Assembly: GCA_028356125.1 (NCBI GenBank)
Contig: JAOMTZ010000001.1
Location: 156,632-220,631, forward strand
DNA length: 64,000 nucleotides
Reading direction: 5' to 3'
From: Candidatus Poseidoniaceae archaeon
GTDB lineage: Archaea > Thermoplasmatota > Poseidoniia > Poseidoniales > Poseidoniaceae
The position numbers and the translations under genes are program-made. Within the stretch, counting starts at the first letter, position 1. Each line of letters opens with the position of its first letter. Positions 43,123 to 53,069 of this stretch are shown one piece after another. The notes below the pieces were generated by a model that saw only the letters and a program-made list of their open reading frames with translations, was not told the origin of the DNA and made no database searches.

Positions 43123-44232
43123 ATGAGTGATGGAGCACCAGTCCGCACGGCTCTCTATGATGACCATGTTTCGTTAAACGCAAACATTGTTGATTTTCAT
43201 GGTTTTGAGTTACCAATTTGGTACTCGAACATCTCTGAAGAGCATCTAGCCTGTCGCTCAAATGCCGGTCTTTTTGATGTCTCTCACATGGGCTCATTTC
43301 GTTTCAAAGGTGTTGGTGTAAAAGAATGGTTGGAATCAATTGCTACCCAGAAATGCACTTCTATCTCGGCTGGTAGATGTGCTTACACACACTTTCTTAA
43401 TCATGAAGGGTTCCTAATCGATGACATGATTTTTGCAGTAGTTTCAGAAGAAGAGGTTCTAGGAGTTCCTAATGCAAGCATGATCCCTGTGATGTGGGAA
43501 TGGTTCAACTCACTGCTGCCAGATGATGGTTCAATATCTTTAGAAGATCTTTCTCCTGAGACCAGTATCTTAGCACTCCAAGGCCCCAATGCTAAGCAAT
43601 TGTGCGAATCAGTGTTAGGTGAATCAAACCATGTAGGTCGCTTCAAGTGGTCTTTGATTGGTGAAAACCCGCTTGGAATAAGTGGATGGATTCAAGGTAC
43701 TGGATACACAGGAGAGGCGGGTTACGAAATATTCGTTCCAAATCAGGATGCAAGTACATTATGGCGGGCACTAATCCAAGCTGGAGCCACTCCTATTGGA
43801 TTAGGGGCAAGAGATACTTTACGTTTGGAAAAAGGATTCTTACTTTCAGGAGTAGATTTCGCACCACCAAGTTTGGATGATAACGAGATACTTCATCGTG
43901 ATTCATGGGAGACTAATGTCCCATTTGGTCTCGATATCGAACATGAGTTCGTGGGCCGAGAGAGGGTTGTTTCTCACAGTGAAGAAGATGCGAGATTATG
44001 GGGGGTCAGACAATTAGAGCGTGGACCACTGCCTCGCGGAGGCAAAGAAGTCGAAGACATGAATGGAAATGTCATCGGGATTCTAACCAGTGGAGCCCCT
44101 GCTCCATCGATGGACAGAACAGGAATTGGCCTTGGTTATATTTCGGGAGTTCAACCTGGAGATGAAGTAATGATTGTGGCATCTCCTCGTAAAAAAGTCA
44201 GAGCAATAATCGCTCGTCCACCCTTTGTCTGA
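43123..44232 (+). CDS. gcvT: Aminomethyltransferase, glycine cleavage T protein
   Basis: The enzyme takes the aminomethyl group from the H protein, passes the methylene to tetrahydrofolate and releases ammonia. The 369-residue protein has the family features HGFELPIWYSNISEEH, RSNAGLFDVSHMGSFRF, a folate-binding region with QGTGYTGEAGYEIFVP, and LGARDTLRLEKGF. The length fits GcvT. Start at ATG 43123; a non-ATG start six codons upstream is less likely. The P protein subunits gcvPA and gcvPB lie 4.7 kb downstream on the same strand, and no gcvH is seen in the window. Confidence 0.93.
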   Translation: MSDGAPVRTALYDDHVSLNANIVDFHGFELPIWYSNISEEHLACRSNAGLFDVSHMGSFRFKGVGVKEWLESIATQKCTSISAGRCAYTHFLNHEGFLIDDMIFAVVSEEEVLGVPNASMIPVMWEWFNSLLPDDGSISLEDLSPETSILALQGPNAKQLCESVLGESNHVGRFKWSLIGENPLGISGWIQGTGYTGEAGYEIFVPNQDASTLWRALIQAGATPIGLGARDTLRLEKGFLLSGVDFAPPSLDDNEILHRDSWETNVPFGLDIEHEFVGRERVVSHSEEDARLWGVRQLERGPLPRGGKEVEDMNGNVIGILTSGAPAPSMDRTGIGLGYISGVQPGDEVMIVASPRKKVRAIIARPPFV

Positions 44233-44233
44233 T

Positions 44234-44252
44234 AACGCCCCTTAGGGGCGTT
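44234..44252 (+). terminator. Perfect 8-bp hairpin downstream of gcvT
   Basis: AACGCCCC TTA GGGGCGTT forms a perfect 8-bp stem with a 3-nt loop, beginning one nt after the gcvT stop codon and 33 nt before the next start. No U tract follows, so it may be a processing or stability element rather than a classical terminator. Confidence 0.5.
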
Positions 44253-44284
44253 GAATTGATGAGGGTGATATCCCACGCAGTTAC

Positions 44285-47200
44285 ATGCGCCGAATGATTG
44301 CCCTGGGGATTCTTGCTTGCTTCTTGCTCTCTCTAATCCCTGTGACATCACAGGTAAGTGATTCGAATGGGTTTACAGTTGATCGGCCAGAAGTTGAAAG
44401 TCGATTAATTCCAGATTCTGAATTAACATTGCCTCAAGTCGAGGCCCTGAACTCGATTGGGATGGGGCGTGCAACCAACAGTAACTGGTCCGCAACAGGC
44501 GGTTCAGACAGTAATGACGAGATCTACGAAATGGTTCTAGACTCTCAAGGCAATGTAATCATTTGCGGGTCGATTTACCAGGTTTCACAATTTGGTTCTA
44601 TTATTGTTAATACCGAAGGCGAAGGCGACATTTTGATGGCTAAATTATCTAAAACCGGTTCTTGGATGTGGGCTGTATCAGCAGGAACTGCGCTATACTA
44701 TGATGAATGTCGAGGGGTGACTGTAGATTCGAATGACAATATCTACGGAACTGGATACTTCAGAGGAGAAGTTAATTTCGGCAATACAACTGTTTCGACC
44801 ACTGGTTTCGATGGCTGGATTGCTAGAGTGAATAGTACTGGACAATTTGATTGGGCAATGAAATTCGGAGGTTTTGATATTGACGTAGGTTGGGATATTG
44901 CTGCAGATAATTATGATAATCTGTATGTTACTGGATATTACCAAAACTTCACTGAGTTTGATTCATCATTATTAGAGGCACAAACGTATTCTGAAAATGC
45001 TAGATTTTTCATTGCTTACTACAATGTAACCACTTCATTGTGGGATTGGGCAAAAGACTCAGATGGAACAGGTGTTTCTGTGCCCTATCAGATAGTTGTT
45101 GAACCATCAACAAATGCAGCTTACGCTGCGGGATATCATACCGGTGTTGAAACATGGAATAATTCCTTTACCTCATCTCCACAATCGACATATGCCGGTT
45201 TCGTGGTGAAATATTCTGAAGATGGAGATTTCATTTGGGGACAAAATTCAGCCGGTTCCACATGCTTTGGTACAAATTGTGGAGTCTACTTCAACAACAT
45301 CGTAATGCATCCGGACGGAGGGGTTGTAGTAGGTGGCAACTTCCTCCAGACCTTCAAGAAACAAGGAGGGACTGTTGTTACAGGACAGGGTAGTTGGGAT
45401 GTTTTACTACTCAGGTACGATATGAATGGTACTCAATTGTGGGAATATAATGCAGGTGGTCCAGAAGACGACAGGCTGCAAGCCCTTTCAGTTAATCTAA
45501 AGGGACAAGTTCAGTTTGGTGGAACTCAACTTGCAGAGATGAAGTTTGGGAGTTTCACATTACAAAAGAACTCGAGTACAATGTACTATGATAGTTTCAT
45601 TGCCCAAATCGACTTCGATTCTGATTTCCAATGGGCCATGAGTCTTGGCGGTGCAGGAAATGACACCGTTGGCGGATTACTAGCCTTGGATGACGGCTCA
45701 TTGATTGCAGGTGGAGACTTTAGCGGAACTGTCTGGTTTGGAGGAACGCCCAGAACTGCAACTGAGCAGGATATTTTCGTTTGGAAGTTCCAGCATGACA
45801 AAGATGATGACGGAGTTACAGATTATACAGACAACTGTTTGAATACTCCTAATTCTAATCAGAGTAATTTTGATGGTGACTTGCGAGGAGATGCTTGCGA
45901 TTCTGATGATGATAACGACGGATTACATGACGTACTAGATGATTGCCAATATGGGGAAATGGATTGGAATCAATCCAATACTTCTTTCGATCATGATTCC
46001 GATGGCTGCAAAGATCTCGAAGAAGATAATGATGACGACAATGACGGCATCACAGATGATTTAGACAACTGTCCTTCAGGTCATTTAGACTGGGTTCTGG
46101 ATTCCTCTAGTGATATGGATGGAGACGGATGCAGAGATTCAGATGAAGACGTTGACGATGATGGTGATTCAGTTCTTGACACTGAAGATAATTGTCAGTA
46201 CACTGCTAACCAATTGCAGGTTGATTATGATGGAAATGACGTAGGTGATGCCTGCGACCCAGATGATGACGGAGATGGAATTGATGACTTGGTTGATGAT
46301 TGTTATCAAGGATCATTGAATTGGACCTCAGAAGTTCAGACCGATAAAGATGGAGATGGTTGTGAGGATGAAAATTCAAATGAAGACTTAGATGATGACA
46401 ACGATGGAATCTTCGATGTGGATGATAACTGCCCACGTGGAGAAGTAGGTTGGAACTCTAGTCAGTCTAACGACAGAGATGGAGATGGCTGTCGAAACGA
46501 CAATGAAGACAATGATAATGACAATGATAGCGTAATCAATGAAGTCGATTTATGCAAAAATGGTATTGCTAACTGGAGAAAAAATGCATCAAATGACAAC
46601 GATGGTGATGGTTGCATTGATGACAGAGAAGATACTGATGATGATAACGATGGTTTCTCAGACCTAGTGGACTTCTGTCCTCTTCAAGAAGGAACAGCAA
46701 CACTTGGTGGAATGAAGGGGTGCCCCGATTTCGATTCAGACGGTTGGGCGGATGCAGTGGATGCTTTCTTCCAAGATGAAACTCAATGGAATGATGGAGA
46801 CGGAGACGGATACGGTGACAACCCTAGCGGTAATAACCCGGATGACTGTCCATTCTTTTTCGGTAATTCAAGCGAAGATAGAATTGGCTGTATCGATTCA
46901 GATGGCGATGGATATTCAGACCCTGAACTTTCCTGGAGCGTAGCTCAAGGAGCAGATGCTTTCGTAAATGAGCCAAGTCAATGGGCTGATGCTGATAGTG
47001 ATGGATATGGAGATAATTTTGGCGGAGAAATGGTTGACTACTGTACCGACAAAGAAGGAACATCGACAATCGATCGATATGGCTGTCCTGATCTTGACGG
47101 AGATGGTTATTCAGATTCAGATGTATTTTGGGGACTTAACAAATGGGATAGTTTTGGATATGGGTTAGACGCATTCTTTATTGACTTAACACAATGGTAT

Positions 47201-47866
47201 GACTCCGACGAAGATGGTTTTGGCGACAACTGGGGTAATCCAGAATGGAATGACTCTCGAGATGAGGATTGGCCAGGAGTATTCGTAGAGAATGCGACTT
47301 CTGCAGACATGTGTCCGTTAGAGGTTCCCGATGGGCGATTTGATGATGATGTAAATTACCCAGGTTGCCTACTTACAGAACCTAGTGACGGAGGAAAGAG
47401 TACCGATGACGGCGCTTCTTCTGCTTCTGATGATGGCATGAGTACTACTACATTGATTGGAATTATTGGTGGAGTAGTGGCATTATTATTGGTGGGAGTA
47501 ATCGCAGTTATGCTCAAGAAAAAGCCACAACCTAAGAAGAAAACTTCTGCTCCAAAGTCATTAACTGATTTACCAATGCCTGCACCTCCCGGTCCTCAAT
47601 TGAATCTAAGCGATTCAATAACGAACAAGCCTGAAGATGAGCAGTTGGGTACTGATGAACCTCCGACTGTCGATTCAGATGAAAAAGTAGACACTGAAAC
47701 TAATGATGTAGGAACAGGGGATGAAGATACTGTCGAGTCTTGGGAAGGTTTGCCTGCTGGTGATTACCTTGATCCTGATGAAAATGGCACAGTATGGTTC
47801 CGAGCTAATGATGGCGATAACTGGTACCAAAATGCCGATGAGTCATGGACAAAATGGAAAGATTAG
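44285..47866 (+). CDS. Giant secreted protein: beta-propeller-like domain plus thrombospondin type 3 repeats
   Basis: The 1193-residue protein starts with a signal peptide (MRRMIALGILACFLLSLIPV). Residues of about 70-500 carry SBBP-like beta-propeller repeats with phrases such as GWDIAADNYDNLYVTGYY, DSNDNIYGTGYF and HPDGGVVVGGNF. From about 504 to 1000 there are at least a dozen calcium-binding type 3 repeats (DDDNDGITDDLDNCPSG and variants). A TM helix near 1055-1077 (LIGIIGGVVALLLVGVIAVM) precedes a cytoplasmic tail that ends in a Trp/Tyr/Asp-rich module (WFRANDGDNWYQNADESW). It is a calcium-stiffened surface stalk with a propeller head. It converges with the glycosyltransferase gene, overlapping by 4 nt. 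Confidence 0.83.
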   Translation: MRRMIALGILACFLLSLIPVTSQVSDSNGFTVDRPEVESRLIPDSELTLPQVEALNSIGMGRATNSNWSATGGSDSNDEIYEMVLDSQGNVIICGSIYQVSQFGSIIVNTEGEGDILMAKLSKTGSWMWAVSAGTALYYDECRGVTVDSNDNIYGTGYFRGEVNFGNTTVSTTGFDGWIARVNSTGQFDWAMKFGGFDIDVGWDIAADNYDNLYVTGYYQNFTEFDSSLLEAQTYSENARFFIAYYNVTTSLWDWAKDSDGTGVSVPYQIVVEPSTNAAYAAGYHTGVETWNNSFTSSPQSTYAGFVVKYSEDGDFIWGQNSAGSTCFGTNCGVYFNNIVMHPDGGVVVGGNFLQTFKKQGGTVVTGQGSWDVLLLRYDMNGTQLWEYNAGGPEDDRLQALSVNLKGQVQFGGTQLAEMKFGSFTLQKNSSTMYYDSFIAQIDFDSDFQWAMSLGGAGNDTVGGLLALDDGSLIAGGDFSGTVWFGGTPRTATEQDIFVWKFQHDKDDDGVTDYTDNCLNTPNSNQSNFDGDLRGDACDSDDDNDGLHDVLDDCQYGEMDWNQSNTSFDHDSDGCKDLEEDNDDDNDGITDDLDNCPSGHLDWVLDSSSDMDGDGCRDSDEDVDDDGDSVLDTEDNCQYTANQLQVDYDGNDVGDACDPDDDGDGIDDLVDDCYQGSLNWTSEVQTDKDGDGCEDENSNEDLDDDNDGIFDVDDNCPRGEVGWNSSQSNDRDGDGCRNDNEDNDNDNDSVINEVDLCKNGIANWRKNASNDNDGDGCIDDREDTDDDNDGFSDLVDFCPLQEGTATLGGMKGCPDFDSDGWADAVDAFFQDETQWNDGDGDGYGDNPSGNNPDDCPFFFGNSSEDRIGCIDSDGDGYSDPELSWSVAQGADAFVNEPSQWADADSDGYGDNFGGEMVDYCTDKEGTSTIDRYGCPDLDGDGYSDSDVFWGLNKWDSFGYGLDAFFIDLTQWYDSDEDGFGDNWGNPEWNDSRDEDWPGVFVENATSADMCPLEVPDGRFDDDVNYPGCLLTEPSDGGKSTDDGASSASDDGMSTTTLIGIIGGVVALLLVGVIAVMLKKKPQPKKKTSAPKSLTDLPMPAPPGPQLNLSDSITNKPEDEQLGTDEPPTVDSDEKVDTETNDVGTGDEDTVESWEGLPAGDYLDPDENGTVWFRANDGDNWYQNADESWTKWKD

Positions 47867-48888
47867 TTCAACAATTTGTTGACAACTGACAGGAAGGCTT
47901 CATTGTCTTCACCCTTAGTGCTAGTGATTTCGATACTATGGGCTTGTTCTATTGCTTCTGCAATTTTAGAAACGTCTCCATAATCGGCTGTGACTCCTAA
48001 TCCTTCAGATTCACATAAGTCACCCATAGGAGTGTTAGCATTCACCACACTTGGTCTTCCGAAGGCCGCAGCATCGAGCATTTTTGTAGGAATTGCTCCT
48101 TGCATGATGTTCCCTCTTTTCGGATCATACATGGCGTACATCACGCTTATCTCTCCAACTAGATTCGGTAATTGCTGTTCATTAAATGGCCCTCTGTAGT
48201 CCAAATCAGGGAACTCACCTAAGATTGAATCCACAGCATCTCCATCTCCTGCAATAATAATTCTAAATCCTGCAGTTTCAGCTGCTTGTATCATGAACCT
48301 AATCGAATTAATTTCTCTAATTCTTCCAAAATAGCCGAGCACTTTTTGTTGGCACTTTTCTAGTGATTGAGAGTTTCTTCTATTCATTACGACCACAGGC
48401 TCAAGTTGTTGCAATTCTATCCAATCCGCAAAACCCGGTGCAGATACGATAATTGCATCTGATTTGGAAATAATCCTCTTGGCCTGTTTCAGCATACTTC
48501 TAGCAGCCCATTTGTGAAGAAATGAATTCCCCCGCATGAGCGGCCAAGTATGCGCCATATCGTGAATATCAAGCAATATTTTGCCATTAAAACTGACATC
48601 TGCAGTATCCGTGTCGTTTAGAATCAACAAATCTGCATCGATTTTGAGACTTGAAATGAATTTATTCTTTGTCATCCAGGTGCCTAATGAACTTCGCTTA
48701 GAGTTCTTCCCAAAGTTTGTGCGTTTGATATTATAGCCACCCAGTGCCTCATTTGGAGGCATGTTACCTTCTCGGTCCCAAGCAAATATTTCAACTTCAT
48801 GACCATCATTTATCAACCAACGAGCATGTCTTTCAACTCTAGGATCTGGAGCACAAGCGTTGGTTACAACCATCGCAATTCGCGCCAT
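47863..48888 (-). CDS. GT-B glycosyltransferase (GT4-like)
   Basis: The 341-residue protein opens with the Rossmann-type IAMVVTNACAPDPRVERHARWL typical of GT4 enzymes. The second domain shows VLGYFGRIREINSIRFMIQA, IIAGDGDAVDSIL and the nucleotide-sugar binding region GAIPTKMLDAAAFGRPSVVN with an E/D variant of the EX7E motif. No TM segment is present. It probably adds a sugar to a lipid-linked or surface glycan, a fit with AglB and the many secreted proteins here, but donor and acceptor are unknown. The start ATG at 48886-48888 is clear; 90 nt separate it from the divergent gcvPA. Confidence 0.82.
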   Translation of the reverse strand: MARIAMVVTNACAPDPRVERHARWLINDGHEVEIFAWDREGNMPPNEALGGYNIKRTNFGKNSKRSSLGTWMTKNKFISSLKIDADLLILNDTDTADVSFNGKILLDIHDMAHTWPLMRGNSFLHKWAARSMLKQAKRIISKSDAIIVSAPGFADWIELQQLEPVVVMNRRNSQSLEKCQQKVLGYFGRIREINSIRFMIQAAETAGFRIIIAGDGDAVDSILGEFPDLDYRGPFNEQQLPNLVGEISVMYAMYDPKRGNIMQGAIPTKMLDAAAFGRPSVVNANTPMGDLCESEGLGVTADYGDVSKIAEAIEQAHSIEITSTKGEDNEAFLSVVNKLLN

Positions 48889-48978
48889 ATCTAGGCGAGT
48901 AAGTCCCCCTCAATTGCCTTTGCCATTAAACCAACATTCATGTTGGTTACGCGCTGGGAGTAGACCGGAGGCCGTACT

Positions 48979-50358
48979 ATGGTTGACCAACTACCCAATC
49001 TCGGACGAGAAAAAGAGATGCTTGCAGCCATGGGAATGTCCAGCATGGACGATTTGTTCGCGGACATACCCGAATCGGTAAGAATGAACGAGGAACTACC
49101 TCTGCGCGGTCCCCAATCTGAAGAAGAGATCCTCGCAGATGCACGAAGGATATTAGGTGCAAATGTTGCGCTTGGTGACCGTGTGAATTTCCTTGGAGCG
49201 GGATTGAACCGTAATTATGTTCCAGCAAGTGTTTTCCAATTGGTTACACGTGGTGAGTTCCTGACTTCGTATACCCCTTACCAGCCTGAAGTTAGTCAAG
49301 GAATGCTACAAGCTATGTGGGAATTCCAGACGCTGATTAGTGAATTAGTTGGGCTTGAAGTCGCTAATCTTTCAGTATACGATGTTTCTACAGCAGCAGC
49401 CGAAGCGATAACTTGTTCTGTTAGGGTGCATAACCGTAAGGCTAGCCAGAAGAACACAATATATGTTAGCGAATTAACTCCTCCAGCTAGGGTCTCGGTA
49501 ATTCATAACTACACCCAGGGTGGTGGCATCACAATCAAGACACTTCGTCACAATCCCGATGGAACTCTTGATTTGGAGTCTCTATCAGAAGCCGCAGGCT
49601 CATGCGGCATTTATGTTGAGCAACCAAATCCTCTCGGAATTCTCGATGGAGGGCTTACCAGTGTCAAAGAAATAATCGGCGAAAATACAGCATTCATCGT
49701 CGGCGTATCTCCTGTCAGTTTGGGATTGGTAGAAGCGCCTGGGAATTATGGTGCTGACATCGTAGTGGGAGAGGGTCAAGCACTTGGTTCTCCGATCACA
49801 TATGGTGGTCCGTTGTATGGGATATTTGCATGTACCAAAGCGTATCTAAGGCAGATGCCTGGGCGAATAGTGGGCCGTTCAATCGATGTTGATGGAAACG
49901 AGGCCTTCTGCTTGACTCTATCAACAAGAGAGCAACATATTAGACGCCATAGAGCAACTTCAAACATATGCACGAATGAGACTTTGATTGCACTTATGGG
50001 TGCTATGCACATGTCACTTCTTGGACCTGAAGGCCTTGAAAAGCTTGCACAGAGGAATATGGCTGCATGCCAATTAGCAAAACAGAAGTTATCTGAAATC
50101 TCTTCCCTGAATATACCGCATGTCACTAACACTCATTACAATGAATTTGTACTGGAATTGCCTGGCTCTGCATCCGAATGTATTTCCTATCTTGATACTC
50201 AAGGTTTGATAGGTGGTTTTGATTTGTCTAATTGGTATCCTGAACATAAGAATTGGCTACTCGTATCTTTCTGTGACCAAACAACATCGAAGGATATTGA
50301 TTTACTGACCGCCCACCTCTCTGTGTGGGTTGCTTCAATGAAGGGGGTGACAGTTTGA
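48979..50358 (+). CDS. gcvPA: Glycine dehydrogenase (decarboxylating) subunit 1
   Basis: The N-terminal half of the split P protein, which decarboxylates glycine and loads the aminomethyl group onto the H protein. The 459-residue subunit has FLGAGLNRNYVPASVFQLV, the TSYTPYQPEVSQGMLQAMWEFQ segment and DVSTAAAEA, as in archaeal and Gram-positive GcvPA. It does not carry the PLP lysine, which is in subunit 2. Start at ATG 48979 after CGGAGG with 7-nt spacing. Its stop overlaps the TTG start of gcvPB, so the two are coupled. Confidence 0.94.
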   Translation: MVDQLPNLGREKEMLAAMGMSSMDDLFADIPESVRMNEELPLRGPQSEEEILADARRILGANVALGDRVNFLGAGLNRNYVPASVFQLVTRGEFLTSYTPYQPEVSQGMLQAMWEFQTLISELVGLEVANLSVYDVSTAAAEAITCSVRVHNRKASQKNTIYVSELTPPARVSVIHNYTQGGGITIKTLRHNPDGTLDLESLSEAAGSCGIYVEQPNPLGILDGGLTSVKEIIGENTAFIVGVSPVSLGLVEAPGNYGADIVVGEGQALGSPITYGGPLYGIFACTKAYLRQMPGRIVGRSIDVDGNEAFCLTLSTREQHIRRHRATSNICTNETLIALMGAMHMSLLGPEGLEKLAQRNMAACQLAKQKLSEISSLNIPHVTNTHYNEFVLELPGSASECISYLDTQGLIGGFDLSNWYPEHKNWLLVSFCDQTTSKDIDLLTAHLSVWVASMKGVTV

Positions 50359-51854
50359 GTCACCTATTCGAGCACAATGGAGCTAGCGGGCGAGGCTATT
50401 CTCAGCCAGACCCCATCTATCCAGTAGATAATTTGCAGATCCCTTCTTCCTTAGTTCGCTCTAAACTACCGAGGTGGCCACGTATCTCAGAACCAGAGAT
50501 GGTAAGACACTATACTTGGCTTTCCAATCGTAATTTTGGAATCGATACTGGATTTTACCCATTAGGTTCCTGCACAATGAAGCACAACCCTCGTGTCAAT
50601 GAAGTAATAGCACAGTTACCTGGAATTGCAGACCTTCATCCATTGCAGCCAGAGCATCAAATTCAAGGTACGTTAGCGATATTCCATGAAATGCAAGAAA
50701 TGCTCGGAATTTGTGCTGGAATGGATGCTGTAACCCTTCAGCCAGTTGCTGGAGCACAAGGGGAATTTACTGCAATTCGTTGTTTCCAGGAGTACTTTAG
50801 GTCTCGTGGCGAATTGAACAGGACAAAGGTCATCGTGCCAGATTCTGCTCATGGTACCAACCCTGCAAGCGCCTCTATGGCTGGTTTTGAAATTGTCGAA
50901 ATTCCAAGTCAAGCAGATGGTCGGTTGGACTTGGATGCATTGAGGGCTGTTGTTGGTGACGATACAGCAGCCATGATGATAACAAATCCTAGTACACTGG
51001 GAGTATTTGAGCCAGAGATTGCCGAAGCTGCAGCTATCGTTCACGATGCAGGAGGGCAGATGTATTACGACGGTGCTAATTTCAATGCGATTCTAGGAAG
51101 GACCTCTCCTGGTATCATGGGATTCGATGCAGTCCACTACAACCTACACAAGACCTTCAGTCAGCCACACGGTGGCGGCGGTCCGGGTTCTGGACCAATT
51201 GGTGTGAAGTCCCATCTTGCTGAGTTCCTACCAGGACCTATTGTCGAGCGTAGAGAAGTCGCTTCAGGTGACACATTAACTACTGTTAATGATGAATGGT
51301 GGTACCACTGGCAGGAGCCAGCGCACAGCATTGGAAAAGTACAGCAATGGCATGGCAATAGTGGAGCAGTAATACGCTCTTGGGCATTTTACCGTCGCTA
51401 TGGAAAGGACTTGAAAACAATGTCTGAGCATGCAGTTCTGAATGCTAATTACTTGCGTCATGTGATAATGAAAGAAGCCGAAGAAAAAGGTGTATCTCAT
51501 GTTTTCTGTGATGGAGCCCCAGTAGATGTTGTCAAGCACGAGTTCACCCTTTCATTAGCACCTCTAAAAGAACAAAAGGGTCTTGGTGCTATGGATGTAG
51601 CAAAGGGGCTGCTAGACAAAGGGTACATGGCACCTACTGTCTACTTCCCACTAATTGTACCTGAATGTATGATGATCGAGCCGACAGAGACTGAATCCAA
51701 AGAAGTACTTGATGAATTTGCTAGGAAATTCATTGAAGTTCTGCAAGAGGATGCAGATGTATTACACAATGCGCCTGTGACCACCAAGGTTAGACGAGTG
51801 GACGAGGTTTATGCTGCTCGTAATTTGGTACTATCTTATCCGTTCGATGAGTGA
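50355..51854 (+). CDS. gcvPB: Glycine dehydrogenase (decarboxylating) subunit 2
   Basis: The PLP-carrying half of the split P protein. The 499-residue subunit has FYPLGSCTMKHNPRVNE, LQPVAGAQGEFT, SAHGTNPASASMAGF, and the PLP-Lys motif NLHKTFSQPHGGGGPGSGP. No ATG opens the frame near the expected N-terminus. TTG at 50355-50357, overlapping the gcvPA stop as TTGA and preceded by GGGGGTGA, gives the normal beginning LSHLFEHNGASGRGYSQPD; the frame extends further into gcvPA but is not conserved there. It heads nothing further: the next gene is an unrelated membrane protein 24 nt on. Confidence 0.94.
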   Translation: MSHLFEHNGASGRGYSQPDPIYPVDNLQIPSSLVRSKLPRWPRISEPEMVRHYTWLSNRNFGIDTGFYPLGSCTMKHNPRVNEVIAQLPGIADLHPLQPEHQIQGTLAIFHEMQEMLGICAGMDAVTLQPVAGAQGEFTAIRCFQEYFRSRGELNRTKVIVPDSAHGTNPASASMAGFEIVEIPSQADGRLDLDALRAVVGDDTAAMMITNPSTLGVFEPEIAEAAAIVHDAGGQMYYDGANFNAILGRTSPGIMGFDAVHYNLHKTFSQPHGGGGPGSGPIGVKSHLAEFLPGPIVERREVASGDTLTTVNDEWWYHWQEPAHSIGKVQQWHGNSGAVIRSWAFYRRYGKDLKTMSEHAVLNANYLRHVIMKEAEEKGVSHVFCDGAPVDVVKHEFTLSLAPLKEQKGLGAMDVAKGLLDKGYMAPTVYFPLIVPECMMIEPTETESKEVLDEFARKFIEVLQEDADVLHNAPVTTKVRRVDEVYAARNLVLSYPFDE

Positions 51855-51878
51855 TGACAAATACACCATTTTGACAAA

Positions 51879-52448
51879 ATGATTGAAGGCGTATGCCTCA
51901 CACCCGCCTGTATGGACTGGGTCGAAGTTGAAGTTCCCGGTCCCGGCCCGAAGATGCTTTGGCCGATGGCATGGTCATTATTGCCATTAGTCGGCGGGCT
52001 TCTGATCATCTTGTTCAAAGACGGTGGTCTTCTAGCAACATTCTTTCTAGCGTTCGGTCTAATGTTGTCACTTATCGCAGTCTGGCTGGGTACTAATGCA
52101 ATGCCTGGGCGTGTTGACATGCTGGTTTTGCTTGTATCCCCATTTACTGCTTTCATTCTATTTTTCCAACCACCAGGTTTCGTTCAAGCAATTTTAGCAA
52201 TAATGGCATGGACTATCAATTATCGAACCGCAGCAGCATTGTCTGCACTTTCAGGTAAATCATACCGTTGTGATTGGGACCCAAGAGTGCCGCTACCTGA
52301 CGTTAAAGGGGCTACTTATATGCACAAAAAATGGGCTGCAAGGCCTCTTTTCAGGGTTGGTCCGAACATAGTTAGAGGACTGAGGAGTAATGGTAAAATA
52401 ATGCTAGAAGCAGATGCGCCAATCACTTTCACATTTAGTGAAGAGTGA
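51879..52448 (+). CDS. Membrane protein, unknown
   Basis: A 189-residue protein with a polar N-terminus containing two Cys (CLTPACMDW), a Pro/Gly-rich linker, four hydrophobic segments at about residues 28-130, and a basic cytoplasmic C-terminus (YMHKKWAARPLFRVGP). No family is recognised. The ATG at 51879 was used; an ATG at 51912 (MDWVEVEV) is the alternative and would drop the first Cys. It is 24 nt downstream of gcvPB and may be transcribed with it. Confidence 0.62.
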   Translation: MIEGVCLTPACMDWVEVEVPGPGPKMLWPMAWSLLPLVGGLLIILFKDGGLLATFFLAFGLMLSLIAVWLGTNAMPGRVDMLVLLVSPFTAFILFFQPPGFVQAILAIMAWTINYRTAAALSALSGKSYRCDWDPRVPLPDVKGATYMHKKWAARPLFRVGPNIVRGLRSNGKIMLEADAPITFTFSEE

Positions 52449-52487
52449 GCAAAAGTACTCCCTACTTAATCAGACATATCAAAAGAT

Positions 52488-53069
52488 ATGCGCGAGTATC
52501 CATTGGACATTAGAGGACTAATTCTTCGACACTTAGAACCAGATTCAGAGTATCGTTGGGTTGCACCCTTTTTGTGGCAGGAGAGGCTAGAAATTGAAGA
52601 TTATTTGAGTAACAATCAATCAATAAGAAAATACCAAATTCTGACCGAAGTAGATTGTTCGGGCCGTGGAAGAATAGTTCCAAGGGCAGCGGGTATTGCA
52701 GCCAGGCAGGGAAGACTAACTTTAGCAAATGATTTACTTTCAGCTCATCTACTTGATTACAGAGCAGACTCGGCTTTGGAATCAAGGGCGCTTAATTTAC
52801 TGAATGATGAAAAAAGAAAAGTCAGAAGACTTCTCAATCGTAATAGAGAATGGCCACAGGATGTATGGAACTTACAAGATACTCCTGCTTGGATAATACC
52901 ATCTTTCATTCGTAGATTCAGAACACTGGTGAACAGCCGTCCTGTATCTGTCATCTCAGGAGGGCACATGTTAGCAGCCGGTAATTGGATTTGGCATTAC
53001 CCCGAAAAGTCACACAGTGTATCTAGTGTTACAATACATCCTGACCTTAAAACATATGAATTTTCGTAG
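52488..53069 (+). CDS. Conserved-looking soluble protein, unknown
   Basis: A 193-residue, basic, mostly helical protein starting MREYPLDIRGLIL, with a notable ECSGRGRIV-like segment (EVDCSGRGRIVPRAAGIAAR), paired Arg motifs (KRKVRRLLNRNREW) and a C-terminal GGHMLAAGNWIWHYP region with His and Trp residues. I do not recognise it. The start ATG at 52488 is close behind the preceding gene (39 nt). Its last 23 nt overlap the convergent membrane protein gene. Confidence 0.6.
   Translation: MREYPLDIRGLILRHLEPDSEYRWVAPFLWQERLEIEDYLSNNQSIRKYQILTEVDCSGRGRIVPRAAGIAARQGRLTLANDLLSAHLLDYRADSALESRALNLLNDEKRKVRRLLNRNREWPQDVWNLQDTPAWIIPSFIRRFRTLVNSRPVSVISGGHMLAAGNWIWHYPEKSHSVSSVTIHPDLKTYEFS

Noticed and set aside
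46206..47069. His/Leu-rich minus-strand frames inside the thrombospondin-repeat gene
   Set aside because: They are the antisense of GAT/GAC-rich Asp codons and show only that low-complexity composition.
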